Assembly: GCA_905116865.2 (NCBI GenBank)
Contig: CAJHNH020002090.1
Coordinates: 332,501-396,500, forward strand
DNA from: Candidula unifasciata
Taxonomy: Eukaryota > Mollusca > Gastropoda > Stylommatophora > Geomitridae
Direction of reading: 5' to 3'
Length of the DNA: 64,000 nt
Part shown: positions 45,060 to 57,606 of the stretch, piece after piece
Numbering within the stretch: position 1 is the first letter of the stretch
Layout: each line of letters opens with the position of its first letter
Notes under the pieces: model-generated
What the model saw: only the letters and a program-made list of their open reading frames with translations
The model's database searches: none
What the model was told of the DNA's origin: nothing
Program-made: the position numbers and the translations under genes

Positions 45060-46440
45060 AAATCGAAGCACTGGGCGATTTTGGAATTGAAATAATAACA
45101 AAACCTTTTAAATGATATTTATAATAGTGGGTACATTCCAAATGACCTTTTAAAATCCATATTTATAGCTCCGCTAAAGAAACCAGGCACTTTAAAATGT
45201 GAAGACCATCGCACAATAAGTCTTATGAGTCACATGACTAAGATTTTACTGAGAATAATTATGAGAAGAATAAGAAACAAAATTAAACTAGAAATCAGCG
45301 ATGAACAATGTGGATTTGTAGAAGAAAAAAGTACAAACAATGCCATATACATCCTAAGGACATTGTCAGAAAGAGCTATAGAAGTAAATACTGATTTGTA
45401 CTTATGCTTCATAGACTATACAAAAGCATTTGAATGTGTGAAGCATGGAGAAGTAATCAAACTGTTAGAAAAATTAAACATTGATATAAAAGATCTATGA
45501 ATAATAAAGAATATGTATTGGCAGCAAACAGCAGCTATAAGAAGTAACAACTGTTTAGGTACATTTCAAAGCATAAAGAGAGGCGTACGACAAGGATGTG
45601 TACTATCACCTGATTTGTTTTCAATATACAGTAAATTTATAATGAGATCTTTAAGTGATATGCCCGGAACTGTGGTTGGTACTCACACTATAAACAATTT
45701 AAGTTATGCTGATGACACAGTCTTGATAGCAACAAGTCAGAAAGAACTAAAGGAAATAATAGACAATTTAGTGTTAGAAAGTGGAATAATGGGCCTCAGT
45801 TTGAATAATGGGAAGATAGAAGTAATGGTGGTATGAAAGAAATAAATAATTCCTAAATGTGTAATAAAAGTCGATGGTGTTATTTTTTAGGACAAGTACA
45901 CAAATTTAAGTATCTGGGCACATGGATAACATCAGATGGAAGATGCATAACTGAGATAAAAAACAGAATAGGACAGGCAAAAACTGCATTTTATCAAATG
46001 AAGAATATCATGTGCAAAATATCCTTGTCATTGAGAGTTAGAGAAAGAATTATTGCTTGCTACAATCCGTAGGCAGGCCAAACAATTTCTTGAGGCCTCA
46101 GAGATGTGGTTTTACAGAAGAATGCTTAGAATACCCTGGACATCCAAAAAGAGCAACCAAGAGGTTTTGAAAGATGCGGGAGCCCGAAGACAACTTATCA
46201 CAGACATCATAAGGAGACAGTTAACATTTTTCGGCCATGTTATGAGAAGAGGGAAAATAGAACATGTGACCACCGGAAAGATCTGTGGAAGGGGGGATAG
46301 AGGAAGACAACGAGAGAAGATTCTTGACAGTCTTGTTGCATGGTATAGAGGTGTGTCGGCACACGAACTGATACTTGCTGCAGGAGATCGTGGATTATGG
46401 AGAGGCATGATCGCCTACGCCAGTCGGCAAGGCACCTGAT
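45060..46440 (+). mobile_element. LINE, 'RQGT' family, copy c (longest)
   Basis: The fragment begins within the first RT blocks (about 45066), then reads SHMTKILLRIIMRRIRNKIK, LCFIDYTKAFECVKHGEVIK, IKRGVRQGCVLSPDLFSIYS, LSYADDTVLIATSQKELK (catalytic YADD) and MGLSLNNGKIEVMVV. Then come VHKFKYLGTWITSDGRC, RQAKQFLEASEMWFYRRMLR, FFGHVMRRGKIEH and the end AYASRQGT at 46437-46439 or so. Breaks: an early frame change near 45200, TGA at about 45498, stop at 45834, a frame change near 45890 and a loss near 46070. A tgatgatgatg tail follows. The endonuclease is absent. Confidence 0.82.
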
Positions 46441-47137
46441 GATGATGTGGTCACAGTTTATATTCTTTCTATGTCTAATTAGTATTTTTATAGATTAGTA
46501 AACATTTAAAAACATTTTATTATTTGCATCCTTCAGTCATTCTTTGGTAACTAATAACTAGGATGAAAGTATTCTAAGTATTATAACAAATAACTAAACT
46601 TGGAAATTGTCACTGACAGCTTAGTTAATGCATAAAGGCTGCATTAGCTTCCAACAAAACTAGTCATTCCATGTTGTCAGCATTAATACCGTGTATGCAG
46701 AAGCTTGTGTGAGGCAACCACTATTCGTATTCGACTCAGGTTCCTTGCAAAATCGCAAAACCACAATGAGGAAGTGTTGTCTTGTGACTGGTCTATCCAA
46801 TTAACGAAAATTATTTTAAGATCTATCCAATTAACGAAAATTATTTTAAGATGTAATTTTAATGACCATCAAACTTGAGTGCAACTGCTGACACCATCGT
46901 GGAAGCAAGTTTCTGTGTCAAGAAAACATAATCACCCTTCCATTTGTTACTGCAGAATCTCGACACTGTTTCTTGCGGGCTGTGAGAAGTGCAAACTAAG
47001 TACACCGTTGAACAAAGGTCTAGACAAATAGAGAGATTATATGGAAACAGTGTCTGACTGTTAATTACTGATTATCTGTGCAGTTACCTAGCCCTAAATA
47101 TGACTTTAATTATTCATGTATTTACTAAAACGTCTTT
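46441..47137. other. Non-coding stretch with a 30-bp tandem duplication
   Basis: 46792-46821 and 46822-46851 are exact copies of tctatccaattaacgaaaat plus ten more bases. Nothing else is recognised. Confidence 0.5.
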
Positions 47138-47221
47138 GTGTGTGTGTGTGTGATGTGTATACTTGCGTTCGCGCGGCGTGTGTGTGTGTGTGTGCATGGA
47201 TGTGTGTTTTGTGTGTGTGTG

Positions 47222-47311
<90 letters not shown>
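47138..47311. repeat. Composite microsatellite (TG)n, (GATA)n, (GA)n
   Basis: The (ga)n part is about 70 bp long. The open frame on the minus strand here is only translated repeat. Confidence 0.95.
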
Positions 47312-47312
<1 letters not shown>

Positions 47313-49560
47313 CAGCGATTTCAAATATTCTTGTTCTACATTCCTGGAAATTAGCTACTTTACGACAGCGGCACGAAAAACAATGTACGTGCTTTCTTTA
47401 CTCTGGAAATGAATAGGCCAATTAATTAACAACGCAGAATAATGCCATATATTCTACCTGCAGATACTGTATTTCTGTATCTTAACATTGCCTTTACTTG
47501 TCTTCGTTTTAAATATATCTAAAATATGAATAAAAGTCTAGCCTATCTTTAAAAAAAAAATGCCGCTTGATTTATGAATAAATAAATTCCTGGGAACCAC
47601 TGAGGCCTTTGATATAATATGATAAACAAATTGTAATATACTGGCTGGCACCCACAGATGCAGTAGAAAAAAAGACCAGAATCGGCCTCTTCTCCTTTCC
47701 TCCGTACATATTAGTGTCAATTACTAAATTCTATTTTTGTTTACCATAATTACATATTTTTTTTAATGTTTGTTTTTCAACGGATCAACACCATAGCATA
47801 CAGGTGTAACCAATAAGTGCGTCATTCAAATTCTAACTCAAGCCTGAGTCTGAAGAATCTCAGCGCAGTGCGCGAACTCCGTTGTACAGACGAGGATCTT
47901 GAAATACTTTGGGTAGATTTTTAACTCCAAATTTTGCCCCGCCAGCACCGCGATATGGACAATGTCGATCGCAATAAACGTCACATGATCTAAAGAAACA
48001 CATCCAAGTCAAGTATACTGCCCTGTGGGCACAGGACATTAAGCCACATCAGGAATTAAAACTAGCGAGGCCAAGGGATAGGCAAACGATTTCGGGCAGG
48101 CGTGAGTGACTTTCTGGAGACGACCGGCTACATAATGATAAGTTTAAAAAAAAATTTTCTTCATGATCGTAAAAAATGTGCTCAAAGACCACTAGGTGTG
48201 AAACAGTAAAATATCAGTGTAACCGAGTTCCTCGGGGTTAACACTGTCTTCATAAATACAGTATGGGTAATGGTTAACATGAAACACCCTTCCCAGCTTT
48301 TTGTAGGCCACATTATGTGACATTGCCTTGACGATTTTTTCTATTTAAATGCTTACAGGTGTGGCAACTACACAGATATCCCATTTTCCTCCCCCCCCCC
48401 CCCCCCCCCCCCAAAAAAAGTGTCATTTCATACTACGATTATTACGCGTAAATGAATTCATACGGATATATGAATTGAAGACGAGATGTTCGCTGACCTA
48501 GTAAATCTTATCACGAAACCGCAAATAAAGTCCACAGCAGGAAAACTGAAAGCGTAATGACGACAGTGTAAATCAAATCAATGAAATGCCTAGCAATAAA
48601 ATATTGAATCGTGATGCTAAAAATAAACATCAAACGCAAACGAACTATGCTCAATTGTAATGTCACATATAGGTGAACATACTCAGAAGCTTTTGCTCAA
48701 ACAATCTATTTAAAAAGCTAAAGATTAGGTATGTAAATATAGTTTCAGTAGAAGGTATTGGCAGACGACCGAGGCATCGTTAACACTGCGATAATCACAT
48801 CGGGTTTAGATCTGAGCAATGTGTAAGTGGCTCGTCGTCTTATGTGGGCTGATTAATTCATTACACTAGCCACAAGGTGAAGAAACAAACAAGTAGTTCA
48901 CGCCAATATTAACTGAGTACTGACCAGGTAGAGACTTTCTAATCACCTGTGTGAACACCTAGACTTTGCTTATACCTTTGTACTGAACTCGAACATAAGC
49001 AGGATAAAAGTACGTCCCTCAATCCATATTGTTCACAACTGCAAGATCTGCGTGCTATCAACTGTTAAACCCTCACGACTTGTAGGCTACGGATCGATCC
49101 TCACAAAGCGATTAATGTGCCACTGGATACATGAACTTACTCGATAGCATACTCTGTACGACACCATCCGCTCTCACTAAGCTTTGACGTGACACTAAAA
49201 ATATGGTAGTAATGTACTGTGAGGAGATTTCATAAATAAAAATACTAGTGACGTTACATATCAATTATAAAAGAGAAATTAGAGAAACTGACAAAAGAAG
49301 AGTTAATAGAAGTAGCAGTATACGAATGAAAAGGAAAGCGGGGGTGAAGAGGATGACGTAAAAGAAGAAGGCGACAACAAATAAGGAGATCGTTTGATGT
49401 GACGGTTAGACCAACTTAAGTAAAAGTCGCTTTCGAGAAGGTGACGTTCCTCGGTCACGCTGTAAGTCACGGAGTTCAAAAATGCAATGCCACCGCAATG
49501 GATAAGATGTGTGTTGTCCATCAAGATGATGATGACCGCTCTTTTTTCATCAAGTATGTG
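47312..49560. other. Non-coding stretch with C22 tract
   Basis: A run of 22 C lies at 48391-48412. Otherwise no gene or repeat family is recognised; the minus frame from 49303 is the run-through of the LINE to the right. Confidence 0.35.
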
Positions 49561-49599
49561 TACGAAGATGACTGATGAGGCCGATGCCGGTCCGATAGT

Positions 49600-51521
49600 T
49601 CTTGAACAGTGAGAAATGGGAATAAGTGTTGTGCCAGGGAGGGGATCTTCTGCAGTCGCCTCTCTGTCCATCCGTTTCTTAATCAGTCTTGCTGTTCTGT
49701 TTGCTTCATATGTAGCCACACCCTTGTGTACAGCTGCACGCCATGCAATTCGGTCTTGAGAGGCAGCCTCCCAATTGATGTCATTCATCCCAAATGCTTT
49801 GAGTGAAGACTTCAAGATGTCCTTAAAGCGTTTCTTTTGCCCGCCTTGAGAACGTTTCCCATTTTGCAGCTCACTACAGAAGAGCTTTTTGGGGAGCCTC
49901 TGATCTGGCATGCGTGCCACATGACCAGCCCAAGGAATTTGATACTGCATCAGTAGAGTGTGAAGGCTGGGTATGGCTGCTTTCTCAAGGACTATAGTAT
50001 CAGGTACTTTGTATTGCCATCTGATCTGCATTAGTTTTCTCAGGCTGACTGTGTGAAAGTGGTTTCACTGTCTGGCCTGGCGCTGGTATAGAGTCCATGT
50101 TTCACATGCGTACAGAAGTGTAGTTAATTATTACAACTGCCTGTTTACTTTAACCTTTGTCTGCAGGGTTATGCCACTTCTGTTCCAAACATTTTTGTGC
50201 AATCTGCCAAAGGCAACGCTAGCCCTAGAGATCCTTGCAGTTACTTCGTCATTAATTGGTCACAGTCGAAAAACATTCCAAATGAAATCCGCAGCTTACA
50301 GGGTCGCATCTTTGTTGATGGTGAGCCCAAAGTTTGTGAAGGAATCACTGAATTTGTCGATGTTGTGCTGCATATCCGCCTGTGTAGGCATAAAGGGCAC
50401 AATCGTCGGCAAACAGGAGCTCCCTGGTGTCTGCTTTAGTTTTTCTTTTTGCTTGTAGCCTCCTGGTGTTAAACAGCTTTCCATCCATGCGGTAATTTAT
50501 GCCGATTCCAGTGTGATCATTTACAAAGGCATCAGTCAGCATGGCTGAAAGTAACAGACTGAACAGTGACGGTGCAAGCACGCAGCCCTGTTTGCCCCCG
50601 TTAATGACAAGAAAGGACTCGGACAGTTTGCCGTTATCCTGCACTCTTGCTTGCATGCCATCATGAAACGGACGCACTATCTGGATGAACTTGCGTGGGT
50701 AACCGAACTTCTCCATAATCCTCCGAAACAACTCTCGATTTACTGTGTCAAACGCTTTCGTAAGATCAATAAAAGTGGAAAACATGTTCGAATTCTGTTC
50801 TTGACATTTCTCTTGCAGCCGTCTAGCAACGAAAATCATATCAACAGTTCCACGATCTTTTCTAAAACCACACTGACTTTCAGGAAGAAGACCTTAGTCG
50901 AGATGAGCTGTGAGACGACCCAGGAGAATCCTGGCAAGAATCTTTCCGGCAACTGAAAGCAGTGAGATACCTGGATGATTATCACAGGACTGATGGTTTC
51001 CTTTACGTTTTTACAGGTGAATTATTACAGCGTCCTTAAGATCCTGTGGGATGGTCTCACTCTCTAAATTCTTTGAAATATCTTGTGTAGCTGCTTAGTC
51101 AGAACTGGACCTCCCCGTGTGGGTTCCGGGGCCCCATCGTGGGGAAAACAAGAATAGACCCTTTGCCTACCCAAAAGCATGTCGTAAGAGTCGACTAATT
51201 GGGGAGCTTCCTTTGAAGTCGGAGTGCATCTGCCTGAGAGGCAAGGAACCAAAGTCTACATTCAAGTGAATCAGATCTGTAAAACTGATGCACACGCAAC
51301 ACTCAGGTTCTGGAGCAGGACTGCAGTTCAGAAGCGGACGAACAACCAGAACTTTCCACCAGAGTGTACAGCTGGTGAACGCGAAGAAGAAGAAGAAGAA
51401 GAAGAACTGGACCACCCACTTTCAAGACTTCAGCTGAAATAGCATCTGGACCAGGCGCATTTCCATTGGAAAGGAGATGGATAGCTTTTATGGTTTCCCC
51501 TATTGTAGGTAGATCTGCCAA
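49600..51521 (-). pseudogene. RTE-like LINE reverse transcriptase and C-terminal domain
   Basis: The first piece (51521-51403) holds LPTIGETIKAIHLLSNGNAP, GPDAISAEVLK. After the nested retroposon the reading resumes, and the frame 50839-50345 holds FSTFIDLTKAFDTVNRELFR, VINGGKQGCVLAPSLFSLLL and RELLFADDCALYAYT (catalytic FADD). The C-terminal frame (50031 on) holds IPWAGHVARMPDQRLPKKLF, GKRSQGGQKKRFKDILK and WRAAVHKGVATYEANR, then HCSRTIG, which may be the rest of a small zinc finger. It is broken at about 50340 and in the 50890-51060 region. Strongly recognisable as RTE-like. Confidence 0.82.
51112..51402 (+). mobile_element. Short retroposon (SINE-like), copy 2
   Basis: This 291-bp unit starts TCCCCGTGTGGGTTCC and ends (gaa)n. 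It is flanked by a perfect 11-bp duplication, agaactggacc, at 51101-51111 and 51403-51413. It matches copy 1 (2395-2671) end to end, including ctacccaaaagmatgtcgy, gactaattggg and tacagctggtgaa. It is inserted on the opposite strand to the host LINE, inside its RT. Confidence 0.9.
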
Positions 51522-52139
51522 TGAATCATTGGTGGGAACCTGGGGCAGACGGTTGGTGGAATCATCGTTTTTGGAGGATGTCTGGTTTATTACGTAGTTA
51601 AAGTGGTTCGACCCAGCGCTTGAGGATTTCTTTTGTGTGTGTCTGTCTTCGATAAGAGTCTTACCATCCGCACCAAAAAGGGGAGCAGAGGCTGATGGGG
51701 CTGGGCCGTAGACTGCCTTTAGAGATTGGTACTAGTTTTTCATATCATGTCTATCGGCAAAGTTCTGGATCTCGTCAGCTTTGCTGCTCAGCCAGGAATC
51801 CCGCATTTGACGAAGCTTCCGTTGTATGGCCCTTCGTATGTTGTTGAAAGCATCTTTCTTTGACGATGACCTGGGGTCACCAAGATAAATCTTATGGAGA
51901 CTATGTTTCTCTGCCAGCAGTTTTTCAATATCTTCTGCGTTCTCATCAAACCAGTCTTTGTGAGGTCTTGTAGATTGGCCCAGGATTTACCCAGCAGTTG
52001 TGCAGAGAGTGTCTTTCAGAGTAGTCCAATCAGTTTCCAAGTTCTGACCTAACGAAGGGTTGGACTGGAGACGATCCTCCAAAGTATCCACAAAGGACTG
52101 TTTTACTTTATTGATTTTAAGACGGCTGACAATAATCTT

Positions 52140-53025
52140 TTAAGACATTTTCACTCTCTGAGTTCGCCTTGGCTGTTGAATGCGGATGTTTATTTTAGAT
52201 ACTATGAGACGATGGTCAATCCAGCATTCAGCACCACACAGAGATTTGGTCACCCTAACATCTTGTCTATCTTTCCCTCTGACATAGTCAATAAAGTGCC
52301 ATTTTTTTAAAGGGGGGGGGGGGGGGGGTGCATCCAAGAAGTCCTGTTTCGAGTCGGGAGACGAAATATTGTGTTTGTGATTAGGAGTTCGTGTTCGGCA
52401 CATGTTTGAAGGAGGAGGAGTCCATTACTGTTTCAGTTGCCTACTTCGTATTTGTTAATAATGCCGTCCCTTGAGACTGTGTCAGTGCCAGCTCTAGCAT
52501 TAAAATCACCTAGGATTATTAGTTTGTCTGCTTTAGAGACAGATGTTATGATCTCGTGCATATCTTCACAGAAATTGTTTATCACCTCCTCGGAGTTGGT
52601 CATCGTTGAAGCTTTTGCACTTATGATGGTTGCAAATTTCTTTCCCTGTCACAGAGTAATTCTTATGGTAATAAGCCTATAATTTACGGCCTTTGGAAAA
52701 CCAGCCAACTTTCAACCAAGGATGTTTTGATGGCAAAACCAACACCAGCCTGGCGTTTTTCTTCAGGTTTTCTACCACTCCAAAAGAATATGTAGCCGGC
52801 ACCTAGTTTACGGATTTAAGCTTTGCTTGCAAGACAAGTTTTACTTGGGGCTGCTATTACGATTTTGTATCTGCTAAGTTCTCTCCCTATTAGAGCCGTG
52901 CGTCTCTCTGTGCCACTGGCCTCTTCTCTGTCAAGCAAGGTGCGTATGTTCAAGGTTCCGAATTTTAGGGACAACAGTTCAGTTTTCTTTAATATTCTTG
53001 TGTTTCGACCGCAGTTGCAGGGCAC
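52140..53025 (-). pseudogene. RTE-like LINE endonuclease, frameshifted
   Basis: The minus frame starts KFGTLNIRTLLDREEASGTE, RRTALIGRELSRYKIVIAA; the usual LNVRTL start of RTE-type endonucleases. Where the catalytic SET/ETR motif is expected it reads PSKTC. Further on, in other frames: EEKRQAGVGFAIK, KLIILGDFNARAGTD (GDFN) and, in the frame 52403-52140, WHFIDYVRGKDRQDVRVTKS, CGAECWIDHRLIVSKINI (DH motif kept). A homopolymer (52312-52328) replaces a few codons by a proline run. At least two frame changes break it. Confidence 0.78.
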
Positions 53026-53816
53026 CCACCAGCCGCGGTAAACATGTTAGGCAGTGGTGGAGCAGGCAATATTTAGGGCACCTTTCCTAGCCCTTTTCTC
53101 ATGCCATGGAGGTGAGCAGTGTTGTCCTAAGGAGGGCTGCTCAGTCGCTCAGAGGGCTGTCGAATTCCGTCGCTGCTCAGGTCAATGTAAAGCGAAACTA
53201 TGGCCTGAGCCGTCAGTGTGCAGGTCCGTAACTACGGCTGCCAGCGTACCCACGCCTGCAGCTTTGCTAGTGTCGCCGGCTTGCCCGTTGAACAAAATGT
53301 GGTTTCCTCCGCACATTCTGCCGGCAGTAGTCTTTGCATGCTTGAATAGGCAGATCCTAACTCACCGATGGTAAACATCGGATACCCTCAATGGTTTTGC
53401 CGGCCTAACAAAGCCGTTTCCCAGGGGGGGGGGGGGGGGGGGTAAGGGGTGGCCGCTGTTGCAGTGGGTAAGATACTAAACATCCATATACTGGACTTTA
53501 AAGTTGTCGGCTGATCTAAAAATGCCCGCTACGTCTCAACTCTGAGCCGTGGTAATTAGCCACATGTTTGTCCGCAAGTTCAGGCGGTCATGTCTTCTGT
53601 CCGTCTGACTGGAAGATTGTATAATTCTTCAAACCTAGATGTGCTCCCTATCCCTAGTCCAGCTGATGATCTGACACTTATCGCTGCTAGGAAGATCACC
53701 TGGGTTAGCTGTTCAGTTATCTTATTGTGTTTCACTTTGTAAAGATTTCTGTTGGGTTTGTGTACTTTCTTTGCTTTTAGAAGGAATACTGGACTCACCG
53801 AATGCACCTTATCACA

Positions 53817-53945
53817 GTCTCCTTGAGAATGTGTGCATTTGCGTGGATAATTGCTTATCGTCTCCTTGATAATTTGTGCACTTGCGTGGACAGTTGCTTA
53901 TCGTCTCCTTGAGAATGTGTGCACTTACGTGGATAGTTGCTTATC
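53817..53945. repeat. Tandem repeat, 3 x 43 bp
   Basis: Units begin gtctccttgagaatgtgtgc at 53817, 53860 and 53903, each ending gcttatc, with a few differences. Confidence 0.9.
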
Positions 53946-54600
53946 GGCAAAAGTTACGAATAAAGTGGAAATATTTTCCTCAATAATTTGTGCAGCTACC
54001 TGTAATATAATTACTATGGCAGGCAGACCATCTAGTTTGGACTAGTTTAAAACAATATACATAAAATCATAAATATATAAATCAAACTACATTTTTTCCG
54101 TTCATTCCACTAACTATGATTGATAATAATCCATCACTGCTGTAGAAAGTTTTTATCTTGTATAGTCTGTTATCCCTTGATAGTTTGGTTGATTTATTGG
54201 GTTTGACTGTTACACAGTATTATGAGCTTAAATCTTGTATGTTCATTGAAAAAAATCAAAAGTTCAGGGCCCCAGTCTCTTGGTTTATCACAAATTCGTA
54301 AATGAGAATTTTAGATTCACCAATAACTTGCAGTCTTCCAATAACTTGCAGCCTTAAAGATAAGGAAAATCATTAGTTCATATTTGTACTTTATCATTGG
54401 AATCATAAATGTATTGCAGTCCAGTTCAAGTTTTTGGTTCGTTGATGTTTGGCTTCAGACTCATTGGATGGCACTTGCAATGGGGGATATTTTCACCCAG
54501 ATTAGGATGGTTGGGGGGAAGGCCCAAAGCTGACCTAAAACACCGAGATACTCGGATTAAACGAGAATTTTGAGATAGGTGATGACCGCTAGTTATCACG
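53946..54600. other. Non-coding stretch
   Basis: No gene. The left end of the LTR of the Gypsy element may start near the right border. Confidence 0.3.
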
Positions 54601-54629
54601 GGTACCACGAGAAGACGACCAAAGGTCGC

Positions 54630-54687
54630 CACGTGAAAAGTAAAGGACCACCACGTGTTGTCACGTGAAACGAACCCGTGGTATAAG
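54630..54687 (+). promoter_or_regulatory. LTR promoter: three CACGTG boxes and a TATA-like element
   Basis: CACGTG occurs at 54630-54635, 54652-54657 and 54662-54667, just before TATAAG at 54682-54687. E-boxes of this kind bind bHLH factors. Transcription would start near 54712 (inference). Confidence 0.5.
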
Positions 54688-54993
54688 TCAAACTTGACTC
54701 TGGTCAAGTTTAGTTTGTGTCGACCTGTTGGAGTGAGAGGACGTGCGACTGAAAGTGAGAATGTCAACGTGAGTGCTTGTGGAGAAAGGAGACCCTGCCG
54801 ACGAAGTGTGAAGCCGAGATCGACCATGCCAGTGTGTGAGATGGCCAGAACCTCAACGTGAATCCATGGGAGCCGACTTTGGTCAGTGAATGCTTGAAGA
54901 AGACTGTTCGTTGAAGGCTGCGTGAGTTTGGGTACGAGAGCTGTTTACTAGGACAACGACTGGACCTCTCTTTTATGTAAGTGTAAATACGTC

Positions 54994-54999
54994 AATAAA
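54994..54999 (+). promoter_or_regulatory. LTR polyadenylation signal AATAAA
   Basis: Lies about 310 bp after the TATA-like element and 130 bp before the LTR end, as expected for the R/U5 part. Confidence 0.5.
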
Positions 55000-55133
55000 C
55001 TCATGTCTCGTAAGCTCACATCGGTGTCGGCTTGTGCCAGTTGTGTAACGTGGAGCGTGTGAGAAGATCATCCACCACACACGCATGAACACTACCTAGA
55101 CAACGAGAAGAAACACACACCACTTATTACAAT

Positions 55134-55151
55134 TGGAGGCTCGAAAAACGG
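55134..55151 (+). promoter_or_regulatory. Primer-binding site
   Basis: TGGAGGCTCGAAAAACGG begins two bases after ttattaCA (LTR end at 55131). The TGG start pairs with the CCA tail of a tRNA primer; which tRNA is not decided. Confidence 0.55.
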
Positions 55152-57606
55152 AGATAACCGGGCAAAACAAGAACAGCAACGGCGAGATGATGTCATGAGC
55201 TGTTACTTGCCACGCAGACGCTGAATGCCGTTTGAAGTCCGAGGCAGAAAATACTCCTGCTAAACGACTGATATGTAAGAGACAAAGTCTGCCTGAGAGA
55301 GCACAGCTTGTGAAATCACCGAGTGAGAACATCAGTTGCACAGTTAAAGCCGAATGTTTTGAGAGTTTAGACAACAGAGCAACGAAAAAGTGATCCCGGA
55401 GACTATCACGTACATGCAGATGAGATTCCATTGAAAGTCTAAACGACAAAAATCGTGATAGACGGCCATGTAAGAGACGATATCTGGTGAAACGCATAGT
55501 CGCTGGAATCACCGAACAGTTGCGACAAAAATTTTACCCGTAACACGCCTGATGCTGGGTTATGACATCACGTGGGTGAAAGGTTAAAGGACACGTAGAC
55601 TGCCCAGGGTTACGTGGCACTTTGCGTTGTTCTTCAAAATCTTCAAGAAGCCTACGCGAAAGAGAACAAATGGCTGTATAACATTTGCGGTGAAGAAATT
55701 GGCCACTACGTGTCAACAATAACAGTGTGAGACAACACAACCGAAATCAAAAGCCACGAAGAAATAATAAGGCGAACAGAAGAACTCACGATCAAGGAGT
55801 CAACCCAAACTTCCGGGTCACGACATTGAGACACTATGGATTGAAAATATATGTAACAGTGCGAGAAATTGGCCGTTAACTAGCCAGTTTTAGCGAAAGC
55901 CAGCAGAAATATTCAAGTCTGCTACATTTGGTCGCAGACACGGCAAATCTGGGTCAAGTGTGTGCAAGCGTAACTACAGGCCAACAGTGTGAGAGATCGT
56001 GAACTTGGACAAAACAAGGTAAAGTACTTTGATATGATTTCAAGATTGATTTAATTCAAGAGAACAGTGTTTAGGTTATATATTCAGGACATGTCGGAAG
56101 CATTTGGAATTCTTAGGATTTTGTGATAATAAGCAAGAAATATAACTATTGTCGTGTGCCGTGCCGGAAAAATAATTTGAGCCGATATATTTACAGTGCT
56201 TTCATCAAGTGACGAATTTTCAAGTGTGTTTAGACTATCGCAAGATTAATACAGTGTTTCAAGTGACCGATTTTCAAGTGTGCGTACACATTAGCTTTAT
56301 TGATACACCGTTTCGGATCTACAATTCAGGACCGACATCAATAGAATTAGAATTATTTATTAATTTAATGTATTTATAGCTATAGTTACTATGTGCGTGA
56401 TTAATTGAAGTCACTTAATTATATTGCAAGAATTTATTATTGTGATATTGATTTTTCAGGTATTTTATTTATTTGGTAATAACTATTACGTTGTGATCAT
56501 ATTATTTTACACTATATAATCATTTTTTATATTGATTTCTGAATTATTTATACTTTATAGCAAAATTTATTAAATTGTGATTATATTATTGTGGACGATA
56601 TAATTTTTCATTTTATTTATTTCTGGTTGTAATTTTTGGCAATTTATATCCCATTTGAAGTTATGGCATAATCATCAGCCATCAGTCATAGAATTATTGA
56701 ATCATTATTTATTTACTTCTGTAAATTTTGGAGGGTAAATATACCATTTCTATCCGAGTTATCATCATCATCATTATTTATTTCTGAAATTTGTTGACAA
56801 ATTGTGTATGATTATTGGTATCATAATTTTTGAAAGTTTAAAAAGAACCAGTGTCATTTGCTTTCAGCATAGATATATTTTGTTAAAAAATCTTTAGTAG
56901 ATAGGGTCTTATAATTATTTACTACATTTATTTATTTAATTTATAGATAATTAATTCATTCATAGATAATTATTTAATTAATTATTTAGTGCTAGTGTTT
57001 ATTTAATTCATAGGTAATTATTTAATTAAAATTATTTAGTACTAGTATTTAATTAATTCATAGGTAATTATTTAATTAAAATTATTTTGTATATTTATAT
57101 AATTAAATTAAAGGTAAAATAATTAAATAGAGATTTATAAAATTAATAATTTTATTATTACATTAGTTATAGTTTACTTAGGAAATTTAATTATTATTTA
57201 TTTATTATTGTGAATTATTTACTTGAATAATTCTAGGGTGATTTATTGATTGGGCTATCATTACAGTAGTCCTAGTGTGCATATCTTACAGTGACAGCGG
57301 TTTGCGATCGACAGTTACAGCTACATCTAAGCAAGGGTAGTGTAAGTTCATTAAAAAGGAAGGTAGTCACTTATATTATATTTAAAATTAGATAAGTAGA
57401 TTTTGTTAACTAATATTAGAATACTCAGTAATGTTATAATAACATTAGCTAATCCCTAAGTCGGTAGCTAATGACTTAGTTTCTTATTTGTTTATTTGAA
57501 TTTGGTTAAATTCAATTGTTATTGAGTCATCGTTGTTAAGTGTAACAGGGAAAAATTGTAGAACAAAAGGAGGAGTAGCAAGGAATTTTGATCATCCTAT
57601 TCAAGA
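55152..57606 (+). other. Long Gypsy leader, AT-rich with 50-bp tandem repeat
   Basis: No open frame of note. 56330-57200 is strongly AT-rich. 56988-57037 and 57038-57087 are tandem copies sharing aattcataggtaattattt and aattaaaattattt. Confidence 0.5.

Larger units (their letters stand above)
49560..53470 (-). mobile_element. RTE-like LINE, near full length, minus strand, with nested retroposon
   Basis: Read on the minus strand: a GC-rich 5' region with a C19 tract (53470-53040), an endonuclease (53025-52140), a linker (52130-51530), a reverse transcriptase (51520-50340) and a C-terminal domain (50031 to about 49600). The order and total length (3.9 kb less the 0.3-kb nested element) fit an RTE-type LINE without RNase H. 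The exact 3' end is not defined. The nested element at 51112-51402 splits the RT. Multiple frameshifts and the C17 tract at 52312-52328 (G on plus) inside the endonuclease make it inactive. Confidence 0.8.

Noticed and set aside
47106..47324. Minus open frame of Leu-Ser repeats
   Set aside because: It is the translated (GA)n repeat.
53054..53374. Plus open frame of 106 codons
   Set aside because: It is the antisense of the GC-rich 5' region of the minus-strand LINE and has no motif.
54426..54827. Minus open frame of 133 codons over the LTR
   Set aside because: No domain, and it overlaps LTR promoter signals on the other strand.
55096..55512. Minus open frame of 138 codons in the Gypsy leader
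   Set aside because: No recognisable motif; not associated with splice or promoter signals.
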